Positions 18,526-27,697 of a stretch of 64,000 nt of DNA are shown piece by piece. The stretch spans positions 112,988 through 176,987 of the forward strand of contig NZ_AUIJ01000004.1 of the NCBI RefSeq assembly GCF_000423645.1. The letters are read 5' to 3'. How positions within the stretch are numbered: position 1 is the stretch's first letter; every line of letters starts with the position of its first letter. Made by a program: the position numbers and the translations under genes. Source of the DNA: Sediminimonas qiaohouensis DSM 21189 (GTDB lineage: Bacteria; Pseudomonadota; Alphaproteobacteria; Rhodobacterales; Rhodobacteraceae). The notes beneath the pieces were generated by a model. It saw nothing but the letters and a program-made list of their open reading frames with translations. It did no database searches and was not told the DNA's origin.

Positions 18526-18618
18526 ACCGGTTTTTTCTAGTGTCCGCAGGGATTTGCGTGTCAGATATGGATCTTGGGCACCTCTGTGGAGGTGCGCGCG
18601 AACACGAGGAGCATATCA

Positions 18619-19416
18619 ATGATGGAACAACTTGGCGGCTATGCGCCGTTTGCATTCAACGTGATCAAGGCGATTGTCGTTCTCATCGCCGGATGGGCAG
18701 CGGCAGGTATGATCAGCGGCATGCTGCGGCGCCGGATCAATGCCACACCGCGGATCGATCAGACCCTTGGGAATTTCGTCGCCTCCATCGTCAAGTGGGT
18801 GATTTTGCTCATGGTTTTGGTGGCGGTGCTTGGTCTTTTCGGGATAGAGGCGACCAGCCTGGTCGCGGTGATAGGCGCGGCGACGCTGGCAATAGGGTTG
18901 GCGCTGCAGGGGACTTTGAGCGACCTGGCGGCGGGGGTCATGCTGGTGGTGTTCCGGCCCTACAAGCTTGGCCAATACGTGAGCATCGGTGGCACGGCGG
19001 GGACGGTGCAGGACCTCAACCTGTTTTTCACCGAACTGGTCACGCCGGACAATGTGCAGATCATCATTCCAAACGGGCAGGCCTGGGGCGCGATCATCAC
19101 CAATTACTCGGCCCATGACACCCGGCGCTGTGACCTGACTTTCGGCATCGATTATGATGATGATGCCAACAAAGCTATGGAAATCATTACGAAAATTGCC
19201 AGCGACGATCCGCGCGTTCATGCCGAGCCGGAGCCATGGGTGCGGGTGACGAACCTTGGCGACAGCTCGGTCGATCTGACGGCGCGGCTGTGGTGTGACG
19301 CGGGCGATTATTGGCCGTTGAAGTTCGACTTGACCAAGACGGTGAAAGAGGCGTTTGACGCGGGCGGCATCACCATCCCGTATCCGCACAGCGTCGAGAT
19401 CAAGAAGACGAAATAG
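18619..19416 (+). CDS. Small-conductance mechanosensitive channel (MscS family)
   Basis: A 265-residue inner-membrane channel, similar in length to E. coli MscS. It has three predicted helices: about 12-32, 55-80, and the pore-lining TM3 with AVIGAATLAIGLALQGTLSD, which has the small-residue packing typical of MscS. The beta domain follows (RPYKLGQYVSIGGTAGTVQD, then IIIPNGQAWGAIITNYS), and a C-terminal alpha-beta domain ends in a Lys-rich tail. It opens under membrane tension to release solutes during osmotic downshock. AGGAG at 18607-18611 supports ATG 18619; a second ATG follows directly. Confidence 0.93.
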   Translation: MMEQLGGYAPFAFNVIKAIVVLIAGWAAAGMISGMLRRRINATPRIDQTLGNFVASIVKWVILLMVLVAVLGLFGIEATSLVAVIGAATLAIGLALQGTLSDLAAGVMLVVFRPYKLGQYVSIGGTAGTVQDLNLFFTELVTPDNVQIIIPNGQAWGAIITNYSAHDTRRCDLTFGIDYDDDANKAMEIITKIASDDPRVHAEPEPWVRVTNLGDSSVDLTARLWCDAGDYWPLKFDLTKTVKEAFDAGGITIPYPHSVEIKKTK

Positions 19417-19439
19417 GCGCGCCGCGAGCCGTACAATAG

Positions 19440-19480
19440 TCAAGGGCCGGAACGTACACTCCGTACGTTTCGGCCCTTGA
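19440..19480. terminator. Long hairpin between convergent genes
   Basis: Arms TCAAGGGCCGGAACGTAC and GTACGTTTCGGCCCTTGA form an 18-base stem with one G-T pair and a five-base loop. It lies between the mscS stop (19416) and the ald stop (19513). No T run is present on either side, so it is a probable bidirectional transcript barrier rather than a textbook terminator. Confidence 0.55.
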
Positions 19481-19512
19481 ACCCGCGCGTTGTGAACAAG
19501 TGGTTAAAGGCG

Positions 19513-20631
19513 TCAGCCCTTGATCACTTTTTGCGGCGACACGACGTCGATTCCGAGCGCCTTGCCAACCGCGTAGTAGGTGAGTTGCCCTGCATGCACA
19601 TTCAGCCCCTCAAGCAGGTGCGGATCGTCGGCGCAGGCCTGCTTCCAACCCTTGTCGGCCAGCGCCAGCATGAACGGCATGGTGGCATTGCCAAGCGCGA
19701 TGGTCGAGGTGCGCGCCACGGCGCCCGGCATGTTGGCGACGCAGTAATGCATCACGCCGTCCACCTCGTAGATCGGGTCCTGGTGGGTGGTGGCGTGCGA
19801 GGTCTCGAAACACCCGCCCTGGTCGATGGCGACATCGACCAGCGTGGCACCGGGTTTCATCGACGAGAGCTGTGCACGGGTCACCAGCTTGGGCGCGGCG
19901 GCGCCGGGGATCAGGACCGCGCCGATCACCATGTCGGCGCGCGGCAGCAACTCTTCGACCAGGCCGGAGGAGGAATAGCCGGTCTTGAAGGTGCCGCCGA
20001 ACACGTCGTCGAGATAGCGCAGGCGCGGGAGGGAGCGGTCAAGCACCGTCACCTCCGCCCCCATGCCCGCGGCGATGCGCGCGGCGTGGGTGCCGACGAC
20101 GCCGCCGCCGATCACCACGACGTTTGCGGGCGGAACGCCCGGCACACCGCCCATCAGCACGCCGCGCCCGCCATTGGCCTTTTGCAGGGTCCATGCGCCG
20201 ACCTGCGGCGCCAGACGGCCCGCGACCTCGGACATGGGCGCCAGCAGGGGCAGGCCGCCATTGTCATCGGTGACGGTTTCATAGGCGATGGCGGTGCAGC
20301 CGGAGGCAAGAAGATCGCGCGTCTGCGCCTCGTCCGGGGCGAGGTGGAGGTAGGTAAACAGAAGCTGCCCCTCGCGGAGCATCTTGCGCTCGCCCGCTTG
20401 CGGTTCCTTGACCTTGACGATCATGTCGGCGGTTGCAAAGACCTCTTCGGCGGTGCCAAGGATGCGCGCGCCCGCAGCGATATAGGCGTCATCGGCGAAG
20501 CCCGAGCCATCGCCGGCGCCGGTTTCAATCAGGACCTCGTGACCGTGGTTCACGGCCTCCTGCGCGGCATTCGGCGTCATACCGACGCGGAATTCCTGCG
20601 GTTTTATTTCCTTTGGGCATCCAATCTTCAT
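19513..20631 (-). CDS. ald: Alanine dehydrogenase
   Basis: A 372-residue NAD-dependent enzyme interconverting L-alanine and pyruvate plus ammonia. The N-terminus [20 protein letters not shown] carries the substrate-binding Arg, MIVKVKEPQ the Lys, FTYLHLAPD the catalytic His region, [20 protein letters not shown] the Rossmann motif, and [14 protein letters not shown] the catalytic Asp segment. The ATG at 20631 follows GGAGGA by seven bases. A Lrp/AsnC regulator lies divergently 149 bases away, the usual arrangement for an AldR-type activator. Confidence 0.96.
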   Translation of the reverse strand: MKIGCPKEIKPQEFRVGMTPNAAQEAVNHGHEVLIETGAGDGSGFADDAYIAAGARILGTAEEVFATADMIVKVKEPQAGERKMLREGQLLFTYLHLAPDEAQTRDLLASGCTAIAYETVTDDNGGLPLLAPMSEVAGRLAPQVGAWTLQKANGGRGVLMGGVPGVPPANVVVIGGGVVGTHAARIAAGMGAEVTVLDRSLPRLRYLDDVFGGTFKTGYSSSGLVEELLPRADMVIGAVLIPGAAAPKLVTRAQLSSMKPGATLVDVAIDQGGCFETSHATTHQDPIYEVDGVMHYCVANMPGAVARTSTIALGNATMPFMLALADKGWKQACADDPHLLEGLNVHAGQLTYYAVGKALGIDVVSPQKVIKG

Positions 20632-20657
20632 TTGGGTCTCCTCCACGTTTCAAAATC

Positions 20658-20740
20658 GCCTATATTTTAGGCATATTAGCGCATGCGCCGTGAAAAAGGT
20701 TTGAAATTTGCCTCGTCAAATGGGTTAATATGTGAATATT
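20658..20740. promoter_or_regulatory. Two perfect dyads in the ald-lrp intergenic region
   Basis: GCCTA-TATTT-TAGGC (20658-20672) lies just upstream of ald, and AATAT-GTGA-ATATT (20727-20740) about 40 bases before the regulator gene. The region is AT-rich against its surroundings. These are candidate sites for the divergent Lrp-type regulator; binding is inferred, and only the symmetry is seen. Confidence 0.45.
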
Positions 20741-20780
20741 CTTCGCAAGATATGACAAATACCAGAAGGTTCGTGCGCAT

Positions 20781-21239
20781 ATGGCCCTTGATCCGACAGA
20801 TCGGCGCATTCTCAGGGAATTGCAGAAACGGGGGCGTATGTCCAACGCCAACCTGTCCGAGGCTGTGAACCTGTCGCCCAGTGCCTGCCACAGGCGGGTG
20901 CAACGGCTGGAGTCGGAGGGATATATCCGCGATTACGTGGCGCTACTGAACGCGCGCAAGATGGGCATGGCGACGACCGTTTTCGTCGAGATCACCCTGT
21001 CGGGCCAGGCGGACGAGGTTTTGGACGCGTTCGAGCGGGCGGTGACACGCATTCCCGATGTTCTGGAATGTCACCTGATGGCGGGCACGGCGGATTACAT
21101 CCTGAAGGTGGTGGCCGAGAACACCGAGGATTTCGCCCGCATCCACCGCCAGCACCTGTCGCGCCTGCCCGGCGTGGTGCAGATGCAATCGAGCTTTGCG
21201 CTGCGGACGGTGTTCAAGACGACGGCGCTACCTGTTTGA
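20781..21239 (+). CDS. Lrp/AsnC-family regulator, probable regulator of ald
   Basis: A 152-residue protein. HTH residues about 5-55 (DRRILRELQKRGRMSN, then NLSPSACHRRVQRLESEGYI) precede the RAM domain (about 65-145; TVFVEITLSGQ, ECHLMAGTADYILKV). The pairing with a divergent alanine dehydrogenase gene is the well-known AldR arrangement, in which the protein activates ald when alanine is present. The actual effector is inferred from the neighbour. Confidence 0.9.
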   Translation: MALDPTDRRILRELQKRGRMSNANLSEAVNLSPSACHRRVQRLESEGYIRDYVALLNARKMGMATTVFVEITLSGQADEVLDAFERAVTRIPDVLECHLMAGTADYILKVVAENTEDFARIHRQHLSRLPGVVQMQSSFALRTVFKTTALPV

Positions 21240-21320
21240 GGACGCGAAAAGGGGGTCGTCCGTGACCGAGTTGCCAACGCCTACGTCATAGCCCAATCTG
21301 CCGCAAACAGGAGGGGATGA

Positions 21321-22913
21321 ATGGCGTGGGATTACATCATCGTCGGCGCAGGCAGTGCCGGTTGCGTTCTGGCCAAGCGGCTATCGGAGGCGGGGCACAA
21401 GGTGCTGCTGCTTGAGGCAGGCGGCAAGGATAGCTACCACTGGGTGCACATCCCGATGGGGTATCTCTATTGCATCGGCAACCCGCGCACGGATTGGTGC
21501 CTGCGCACCGCCGAGGAGCCGGGATTGAACGGGCGGTCGCTCCTATATCCGCGGGGCAAGGTGCTGGGCGGGTGCAGCTCGATCAACGGGATGCTGTACC
21601 TGCGCGGCCAGGCGGCGGATTATGACGGCTGGCGGCAGATGGGCAATACCGGCTGGGGCTGGGATGACGTGCTGCCGTATTTCAAGCGGTCCGAGGATTA
21701 CGTGGACGGCGCCGACGAGATGCATGGCGCGGGCGGCGAATGGCGCGTGGAAAACCAGCGTCTGCACTGGGACGTTCTGGATGACTGGAAGGCCGCCGCC
21801 GCGGCGTGGGGCCTGCCGGAAGTCAGCGATTTCAACACCGGCGACAACGAGGGGGTCGGCTATTTTCGGGTGAACCAGCGGGGCGGGTGGCGGATGAACA
21901 CCGCCAAGGCGTTTTTGCGCACCGCCGCGCGCGGCGCGGGCCTACGGGTCGAGACGCGCGCGCATACGCAGCGCCTGCTGATCGAGGAGGGGCGCGCCGT
22001 TGGGGTCGAGTACCGGCAGGGCGGCACCGTGAAAACGGCGCGCGCGGACGGCGAGGTGATCCTGTCGGCGGGGGCGATCGGCAGCCCGCAGATACTGCAA
22101 CTGTCGGGGATCGGGCCGGCGGAGGTACTGCGGCGTGCGGGGATCGCGCCGGTGCATGGGCATGAGGCGATCGGCGGCAACTTGCAGGACCATCTGCAAC
22201 TGCGCTGCTCTTGGCGTTTGGAGTGGGGCAAGACGCTCAATACGTTGGCAAATTCGGTGTGGGGCAAGGGGCGAATCGGGTTGGAATACCTGTTGCGGCG
22301 CGGCGGGCCGATGTCGATGGCGCCCAGCCAGCTTGGCGCGTTCTCGCGCTCGCGGCCGGAACTGGCGACGCCGGACCTGGAATACCACGTGCAGCCGCTG
22401 TCGCTGGAGGCGTTCGGCCAGCCGCTGCACGATTTCCCGGCGATCACCGCAAGCGTGTGCAACCTGCGCCCCGAAAGCCGCGGCGTGGTCGAGATCACCG
22501 CGCCCGACCCGCAGGAGGCGCCGCGCATCGCACCGAACTACTTGTCAACGCCCGCCGACCGCGCGGTGGCGGTGGCGGCGATCCGGCAGGTGCGCGAAAT
22601 CATGGCGCAGCCGGCAATGGCGCGCTACGCCCCGCAAGAGATGAAGCCGGGCCCGCAAGCCGAAACCGATGCCGAGCTGGCCCACGCTGCGGGCGACATC
22701 GGCACGACCATCTTTCACCCGGTGGGCACGGTGCACATGGGGCCCGAGGACGCCGCGCCGCTTGACCCGCGCCTGCGGCTACGCGGGATCGGCGGGCTGC
22801 GGGTGGTGGATGCCAGCGTGATGCCTGTGATTACCAGCGGCAACACCAACGCGCCGACCATCATGATCGCCGAGAAGGCCGCCGACATGATCCTTGAGGA
22901 CGCGCGCCGATAG
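21321..22913 (+). CDS. GMC-family FAD-dependent oxidoreductase
   Basis: A 530-residue flavoenzyme of the glucose-methanol-choline family. It has the FAD motif DYIIVGAGSAGCVLAKRLSE at the N-terminus, GMC signature 1 YPRGKVLGGCSSINGMLYLR (about 75-95), signature 2 GAIGSPQILQLSGIG (about 252-266), and the C-terminal active-site region FHPVGTVHMG with the catalytic His, then GNTNAPTIMIAEKAADMI. Such enzymes oxidise alcohols including choline; the N-terminal residues and length resemble alcohol or choline dehydrogenases, but no betaine genes are near, so the substrate is open. AGGAGG precedes the ATG. Confidence 0.92.
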   Translation: MAWDYIIVGAGSAGCVLAKRLSEAGHKVLLLEAGGKDSYHWVHIPMGYLYCIGNPRTDWCLRTAEEPGLNGRSLLYPRGKVLGGCSSINGMLYLRGQAADYDGWRQMGNTGWGWDDVLPYFKRSEDYVDGADEMHGAGGEWRVENQRLHWDVLDDWKAAAAAWGLPEVSDFNTGDNEGVGYFRVNQRGGWRMNTAKAFLRTAARGAGLRVETRAHTQRLLIEEGRAVGVEYRQGGTVKTARADGEVILSAGAIGSPQILQLSGIGPAEVLRRAGIAPVHGHEAIGGNLQDHLQLRCSWRLEWGKTLNTLANSVWGKGRIGLEYLLRRGGPMSMAPSQLGAFSRSRPELATPDLEYHVQPLSLEAFGQPLHDFPAITASVCNLRPESRGVVEITAPDPQEAPRIAPNYLSTPADRAVAVAAIRQVREIMAQPAMARYAPQEMKPGPQAETDAELAHAAGDIGTTIFHPVGTVHMGPEDAAPLDPRLRLRGIGGLRVVDASVMPVITSGNTNAPTIMIAEKAADMILEDARR

Positions 22914-22968
22914 GTGGCGCGCCGAGGCTGGCCGCTGCGCGGGACGCAAGGCCGGATGCCTTCGGCGA

Positions 22969-22991
22969 GGATATCGGGGGCCAGAAGAAAC
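22969..22991. repeat. Second copy of the 23-base intergenic tail
   Basis: It begins GGATAT and contains GGGCCAGAAG, matching 18503-18525 at 19 of 23 positions, including the final AAC. It lies 55 bases after the GMC stop and just before the quinone oxidoreductase stop, and is preceded by a GC-rich stretch with weak hairpins. Confidence 0.5.
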
Positions 22992-23004
22992 CCGTTGGGG
23001 GTGC

Positions 23005-23985
23005 TCAGATAGCCAGGACGATCTTGCCGATATGGTCGCTGCCTTCCATGCGGGCGTGGGCGCGGCCGACTTGGTCGAGGGGGAACTCGCTATCCATCAC
23101 CGGGCCGACGCGGCCCGCGGACAGCAGCGGCCAGACATCGCGGCGCAGGGCCTCGGCGATGCGGGCCTTGGCGAGGTCCGATTGCGGGCGCAGGGTGGAT
23201 CCGGTGATGGTCAGGCGCCGTGCCATCACCTGTGCGAAATTCAGCTCGACCTTGGGGCCCGACAGGAAGGCGATCTGCACCAGCCGGCCATCGTCGGCCA
23301 GCGCGCGTATGTTGCGGGGGATGTAATCGCCGCCGACCATGTCGAGGATCAGGTTCGCGCCGCCTTCGTCCTTGAGAACGGTGACGAAATCCTCACGGCG
23401 GTAGTTGATCGCGCGCTCTGCGCCCAGCTCGGTGCAGGTGGCGCATTTGTCGTCATTTCCGGCGGTGGCGAAGACCCGTGCGCCGAACTCGCGGGCAAGC
23501 TGGATCGCGGTGGTGCCGATGCCCGACGAGCCACCATGGACGAGAAACCGCTCGCCCGCGATCAATCCGCCGCGCATGAACACGTTAGACCATACGGTAA
23601 AGTATGTTTCCGGCAGGCAGGCGGCCTGTTTCAGGTCCATTCCGTTGGGCACAGGCAGGCAATGCGCGGCGGGGGTGACGACCTGTTCGGCGTAGCCGCC
23701 GCCGGGCAGAAGGGCACAAACCCGATCGCCGACCGAGAGGGTATCGACGCCGGGGCCGACCGCCGCGACCTCGCCCGCGCCCTCAAGCCCGGGCAGATCG
23801 CTGGCCGAGGGCGGCGGCGCGTAGGCCCCGGCGCGCTGCAAGGCGTCGGGGCGGTTGACCCCGGCATAAGCAAGGCGCAGACGCACCTGCCCGTGGCCGG
23901 GCGTGGGCACGGGCCTTTCGGTCAGCTGCAGCACATCGGGCCCGCCGGGCGTGGTGATTTCAATGGCGCGCATTGATTCGGTCAT
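23005..23985 (-). CDS. NAD(P)H-quinone oxidoreductase, PIG3-like (zinc-less MDR family)
   Basis: A 326-residue medium-chain reductase. The N-terminal domain has RLAYAGVNRPDALQRAGAY, where zinc-binding cysteines of alcohol dehydrogenases are missing; PLPGLEGAG-like DLPGLEGAGEV follows. The Rossmann domain has FLVHGGSSGIGTTAIQLA (near residue 145), and the end matches the PIG3 pattern with QVGRAHARME and HIGKIVLAI. It likely reduces small quinones with NADPH. ATG 23985 follows AGGGG by about seven bases. Its transcript converges on the GMC gene. Confidence 0.9.
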   Translation of the reverse strand: MTESMRAIEITTPGGPDVLQLTERPVPTPGHGQVRLRLAYAGVNRPDALQRAGAYAPPPSASDLPGLEGAGEVAAVGPGVDTLSVGDRVCALLPGGGYAEQVVTPAAHCLPVPNGMDLKQAACLPETYFTVWSNVFMRGGLIAGERFLVHGGSSGIGTTAIQLAREFGARVFATAGNDDKCATCTELGAERAINYRREDFVTVLKDEGGANLILDMVGGDYIPRNIRALADDGRLVQIAFLSGPKVELNFAQVMARRLTITGSTLRPQSDLAKARIAEALRRDVWPLLSAGRVGPVMDSEFPLDQVGRAHARMEGSDHIGKIVLAI

Positions 23986-24309
23986 CGGATCGCCCCTTTG
24001 TCGCGTAGTCGGCCGCGCGCATCGGGTGCGGCGGGTCTTATCCATAGCGCCGAAGGGCGGGGCGCGTCCAGTGATCCCTGTCCTACTGTCCGGCAGCGGC
24101 AGTTGGTTATCTGGCCTGTCATGCCGGGAATGGGTGGAATCAAGGCCGCAGGCCGCCGCGCAGCGCCCGACCGCCCCCGTCGCACCAGAGGTGCGCGGCG
24201 TATCGTCGGCAATCCTCTGGCGTGGCGGGCGGGCACTGCGCGGCTTCTCAGCTGATCGCCCTATATCCGCTCAAGCCCGCCACCCCACACGTGCGTCAAA
24301 TGCCGCACG
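23986..24309. other. 324-base gap without a recognisable gene
   Basis: It lies between the start of the quinone oxidoreductase gene and the end of the dipeptidase gene, both minus strand. It must hold the promoter of the former. Open frames here are Arg/Pro-rich shadows without ribosome sites, and no clear hairpin, tRNA or family match was found. Confidence 0.5.
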
Positions 24310-25737
24310 CTACCAAGTCTGCGCAGGCGCCATCGGCGGCCCCGACAGATTGAACCGGCCCGCGACGCGCAAGCGCGCCTCGGCGCTGGCGACAAGGGCT
24401 TCGGCATCGGCGAGGGCCTGCATCAGGCGGGCGCGGCTGTGTTCGGTCAACAGGCGCGCGGCCAGATCCGGTGCACCCGCGTCAAGCAGGATCTCGGCGC
24501 TGCGCAGGACATCGGCGACCTCGGCGGTCAGGGCGGATTCGAGGCTGCGCCAATGATCCCACACCTCGGGCAGGAGCGGATCCTGCGCCTGAAAGGCAAG
24601 ATGCATCAGCCGCTTGAAAATGTAGGCGGCGCTGCGCGTGACCTCGGCGCCTTGGCTGACATGCGAAACGGTATCAGGCCGGCGATCGGCGTGGCGGGTA
24701 TCAAGGAACCGGGCGCTTTCGCCGGTGGTCAGGTAGCGATGCGGGCCGTATTCCAACGGAACATCCGTCTGCCCCAGGAACACCGGCATCAGCGGCGCAG
24801 TGACCGGCCCGACAGGGGCATGCCACATCATGCGTAGCGAGGAATGGCGCGGATGCGTTAGCGGCACGACCTGACCATACCCCGCCGTATCCCCAGTGAG
24901 TGTAGCCGTGGAAATGGACCAGAACACATCGGCCAGCGTGACCTTGGAGGGGCTGCTGGCGCGCTTGTGCATCTCGTCCTCGATCCAGGCAACACCGTCC
25001 CAACGGCCCTTGCCATCGCCATAGACGGCGTTGACATCGAACGGCCCTTGCGCGGGATCGTACCAGCCCAGATCGATCGCCGTTTCGATGAAGTGATCGG
25101 GAAACAGGAAGTCATCGGTCGGGGCATCGGGGATCACGCCGATATAGCCGGGGCGCGAGGCGCGGATGCTATCGGGGCCAAGGCGCTCGGCCACCCAGAG
25201 GCCTTTGCCGCCGGGGTATTCGATCACGACCCATGCCTCGTCCGGGTCGGCGATGATGTGCGAATTGCCGCCGTAGCAGGAATAGCCGTGCGCGGCGATC
25301 AGCTCGGCGATCAGGTCGACGCCTTCGCGCGCGGTGCGGGCGCGTTCCACCACCAGGCGGGCGAGGTCGGAATAGTTCGGGCCGGTCTGATCGGGGGGTG
25401 TCATCGCGATCAGCTCGGCGCGGCTATCGGACCAGATATCGCGCACCGCGACGCCGTGCTCATTCAGCCCGCCATTGGTGATCGGGGCAGGCACGCCGAG
25501 ATAGTAGCTATAGCTGACGCGCAGGTGTCGCGCTGTTTGGGGGGCCTGCGGGATATGGCCCCGCTCGCCCGGAAGATCGGACCGGGGGGTGACGCCCACC
25601 TCGATCGTGGCGTCCGGGGCGTGGGTGGCGGCGGACACCAGTTCAAGCCAATGGCTGGACGGCTCATCGCCATAACCTGCAAGGTAGGGGTTGCCGTCGG
25701 CGGTGTGGTTTCGCCCGATATAGATGCCGTAGCTCAT
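24310..25737 (-). CDS. C69-family dipeptidase (Ntn hydrolase), last gene of the ABC operon
   Basis: A 475-residue homologue of the PepD/C69 dipeptidases. The start MSYGIYIGRNHTADGNPYLA aligns with the CTTILVGKKAS-type family start, and NEHGVAVRD, YGGNSHIIADPDEAWVV and YIGVIPDAPTDDF follow as in the family. The nucleophile is normally an N-terminal Cys; here Ser2 is at that place and would be exposed after Met removal. There is no signal peptide, so it is cytoplasmic. The ATG at 25737 overlaps the upstream ATPase stop (ATGA), tying it to the importer, and it likely splits imported dipeptides. Confidence 0.85.
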   Translation of the reverse strand: MSYGIYIGRNHTADGNPYLAGYGDEPSSHWLELVSAATHAPDATIEVGVTPRSDLPGERGHIPQAPQTARHLRVSYSYYLGVPAPITNGGLNEHGVAVRDIWSDSRAELIAMTPPDQTGPNYSDLARLVVERARTAREGVDLIAELIAAHGYSCYGGNSHIIADPDEAWVVIEYPGGKGLWVAERLGPDSIRASRPGYIGVIPDAPTDDFLFPDHFIETAIDLGWYDPAQGPFDVNAVYGDGKGRWDGVAWIEDEMHKRASSPSKVTLADVFWSISTATLTGDTAGYGQVVPLTHPRHSSLRMMWHAPVGPVTAPLMPVFLGQTDVPLEYGPHRYLTTGESARFLDTRHADRRPDTVSHVSQGAEVTRSAAYIFKRLMHLAFQAQDPLLPEVWDHWRSLESALTAEVADVLRSAEILLDAGAPDLAARLLTEHSRARLMQALADAEALVASAEARLRVAGRFNLSGPPMAPAQTW

Positions 25738-26729
25738 GCGGTATTCATCTCGTCTTTGTGGATGGGAAAATGGCAGGAGACCTGCCCGGCTCCGGGCGTG
25801 GGGCCCAGCAGTGGCGCGCGCTCTGCGCATTCGGGGCGGGCCACCGGGCAGCGGGGGTGGAACTCGCACCCCGATGGGCGCGCGTTGAGGGCGGGCGTTT
25901 CGCCCTTGAGCGTGATGCGCTCGTGCCGCGCGGTCGGGTCCGGTTCGGGGTTGGCGGCCATCAGGGCGCGGGTATACGGGTGCGCCGGGGTTGACAGGAT
26001 CTGCTCGACCTCGCCCAACTCGACGATGCGGCCGAGATACATCACCGCCACCCTGTCGGCCACGTGGCGCAGGATGTTGAGGTTGTGCGTGATGATCACC
26101 GTGGTCAGGCCGTGCTGTGCCTTGATGCGGTTGAGAAGGTTCAGGATCTCGCCCTGGATCGACACGTCAAGGCCCGCCGTCGGCTCGTCCGCCAGCACCA
26201 TCGCCGGGTCCAGCGCCAGGGCGCGCGCCACGCCAACGCGCCGCGCCTGCCCGCCCGATAGCTGGTGCGGGTAGCGGGCCAGGAAATCGGGGCCAAGTCC
26301 CGCCGTGGCCAGCAGATCCGCGGCCTTTGCGCCGGGATCGTCCAGCTTGATGCCGTGGATCGCGAAGGGCTCAAGCACCAGATCGCGCACGGTCTTGCGC
26401 GGGCTGAGCGATCCGCTGGGATCCTGGAACATCATTGCCACGCGGCGGCGCACGGCGTGCCAGTCGGGACGTTCGTGCAGTGGCATGCCGTCGAACCAGA
26501 CCTCGCCGCCGGCCAGCGGGACAAGGCCGTTGATTGCGCGCGCCAGCGTCGTCTTGCCCGACCCGGATTCGCCGACGATGGCGACGGTTTCGCCCGGTTG
26601 CACATCAAGCGATATGCCCGCGACCGCCTGCACGTGGCGCTGTTCGGGCGGGGCCATCAGGCCCTTGAGGCCGCGCAGGCCGGGGAATTCAACAACGACG
26701 TCCTTGAGTGTCAGGATTGGCTGGGTCAT
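25734..26729 (-). CDS. Peptide-type ABC transporter ATP-binding protein (OppF/DppF)
   Basis: A 331-residue ATPase. Walker A is VGESGSGKTTLARAI (about 51-65), the signature is LSGGQARRVGVARAL, Walker B is MVLADEPTAGLD, and the switch His is in VIITHNLN. The C-terminal oligopeptide-type extension has the four-cysteine pattern CEFHPRCPVARPEC with a later Cys, which can hold an Fe-S cluster in such ATPases. ATGA overlaps join it both to the upstream ATPase and to the downstream dipeptidase. With its partner it powers uptake by the permease pair. Confidence 0.94.
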   Translation of the reverse strand: MTQPILTLKDVVVEFPGLRGLKGLMAPPEQRHVQAVAGISLDVQPGETVAIVGESGSGKTTLARAINGLVPLAGGEVWFDGMPLHERPDWHAVRRRVAMMFQDPSGSLSPRKTVRDLVLEPFAIHGIKLDDPGAKAADLLATAGLGPDFLARYPHQLSGGQARRVGVARALALDPAMVLADEPTAGLDVSIQGEILNLLNRIKAQHGLTTVIITHNLNILRHVADRVAVMYLGRIVELGEVEQILSTPAHPYTRALMAANPEPDPTARHERITLKGETPALNARPSGCEFHPRCPVARPECAERAPLLGPTPGAGQVSCHFPIHKDEMNTA

Positions 26730-27697
26730 TTGCGCACCTCGTCCGTGTGGTGGCACGCGGCCCAATGGGTATCATCCACGAAATACCGATCGGGTCGGTC
26801 AGCGCAGGCATCGGTCGCAAAATCGCAGCGGTCGCGGAAAATACAGCCCTTGGGCCGATCCGTCAGGTCCGGCAGGCTACCGGCGATCGCGGGCAGGGTT
26901 TCGGCGCGCTGCTTCAGGCGGCCGGGGTCGCATTCAATCAGCTTGCGGGTGTAGGGATGCGCGGGGTTCAGGAACACGTCGGCGACGGGCCCCTCCTCGA
27001 CCGTTTCGCCGGCATACATGACGACGACCCGCTCGCACAGCTCGGCAATGACGCCAAGATGGTGCGAGATGAACAGGATGGTGCAGCCCAGCTCCCGCTG
27101 AAGCTCTTGCAACAGCTCGATTATCTGCACTTCGAGGGTGGCGTCGAGCGCGGTTGTCGGCTCATCCGCAATCAGCAGCTTGGGCTGCATCATCGCGGCC
27201 ATGGCGATGGCAACTCGCTGACGCATGCCGCCGGACAACTCGTGCGGGTAGAAGGACAGCTTGCCATCGGGATCAGGCAGGCCGACACGGCCCAGCATCT
27301 CGGCTGAGCGGCGATCCTTCTCTGTGCGGCTTCCGCCATCGCGGTACTGGATATCGCGCATCTGGCGGCCGATGCTAAGCACCGGGTTGAGCGAGGTCAT
27401 CGGGTCCTGGAACACGACCGACATGTCGCGCCCGCGCAGATCGCGCAGGCGGCGGGGCGGCGCGCCAACGATGTTGTCGCCCTCCAGCCGGATCGCGCCA
27501 TGGCTGACGCGGCCGTTTTCCGGCAGCAGGTGCAGCAGCGCCGAGATCAACGTGGATTTGCCGCAGCCGGATTCGCCCACCACGCCGACGATCTGCCCGG
27601 CGGGGACGTTCATGCTGACGTCGCGTAGCGCCTCAAGCGGGCCCTTGTCGGTGTCGTAGCGGACCGAAAGGCGTTCAATGGTCAGGGTATCGGTCAT
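26726..27697 (-). CDS. Peptide-type ABC transporter ATP-binding protein (OppD/DppD)
   Basis: A 323-residue ATPase with Walker A VGESGCGKSTLISALL, signature LSGGMRQRVAIAMA, Walker B LLIADEPTTALD and the switch His in FISHHLG. The C-terminal extension holds CIFRDRCDFATDAC, as in OppD. The first residues MTDTLTIERLSVRYDTD begin at ATG 27697, inside an ATGA overlap with the permease gene, and its own stop overlaps the next gene likewise. It forms a heterodimer with the ATPase encoded at 25734-26729. Confidence 0.95.
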   Translation of the reverse strand: MTDTLTIERLSVRYDTDKGPLEALRDVSMNVPAGQIVGVVGESGCGKSTLISALLHLLPENGRVSHGAIRLEGDNIVGAPPRRLRDLRGRDMSVVFQDPMTSLNPVLSIGRQMRDIQYRDGGSRTEKDRRSAEMLGRVGLPDPDGKLSFYPHELSGGMRQRVAIAMAAMMQPKLLIADEPTTALDATLEVQIIELLQELQRELGCTILFISHHLGVIAELCERVVVMYAGETVEEGPVADVFLNPAHPYTRKLIECDPGRLKQRAETLPAIAGSLPDLTDRPKGCIFRDRCDFATDACADRPDRYFVDDTHWAACHHTDEVRK

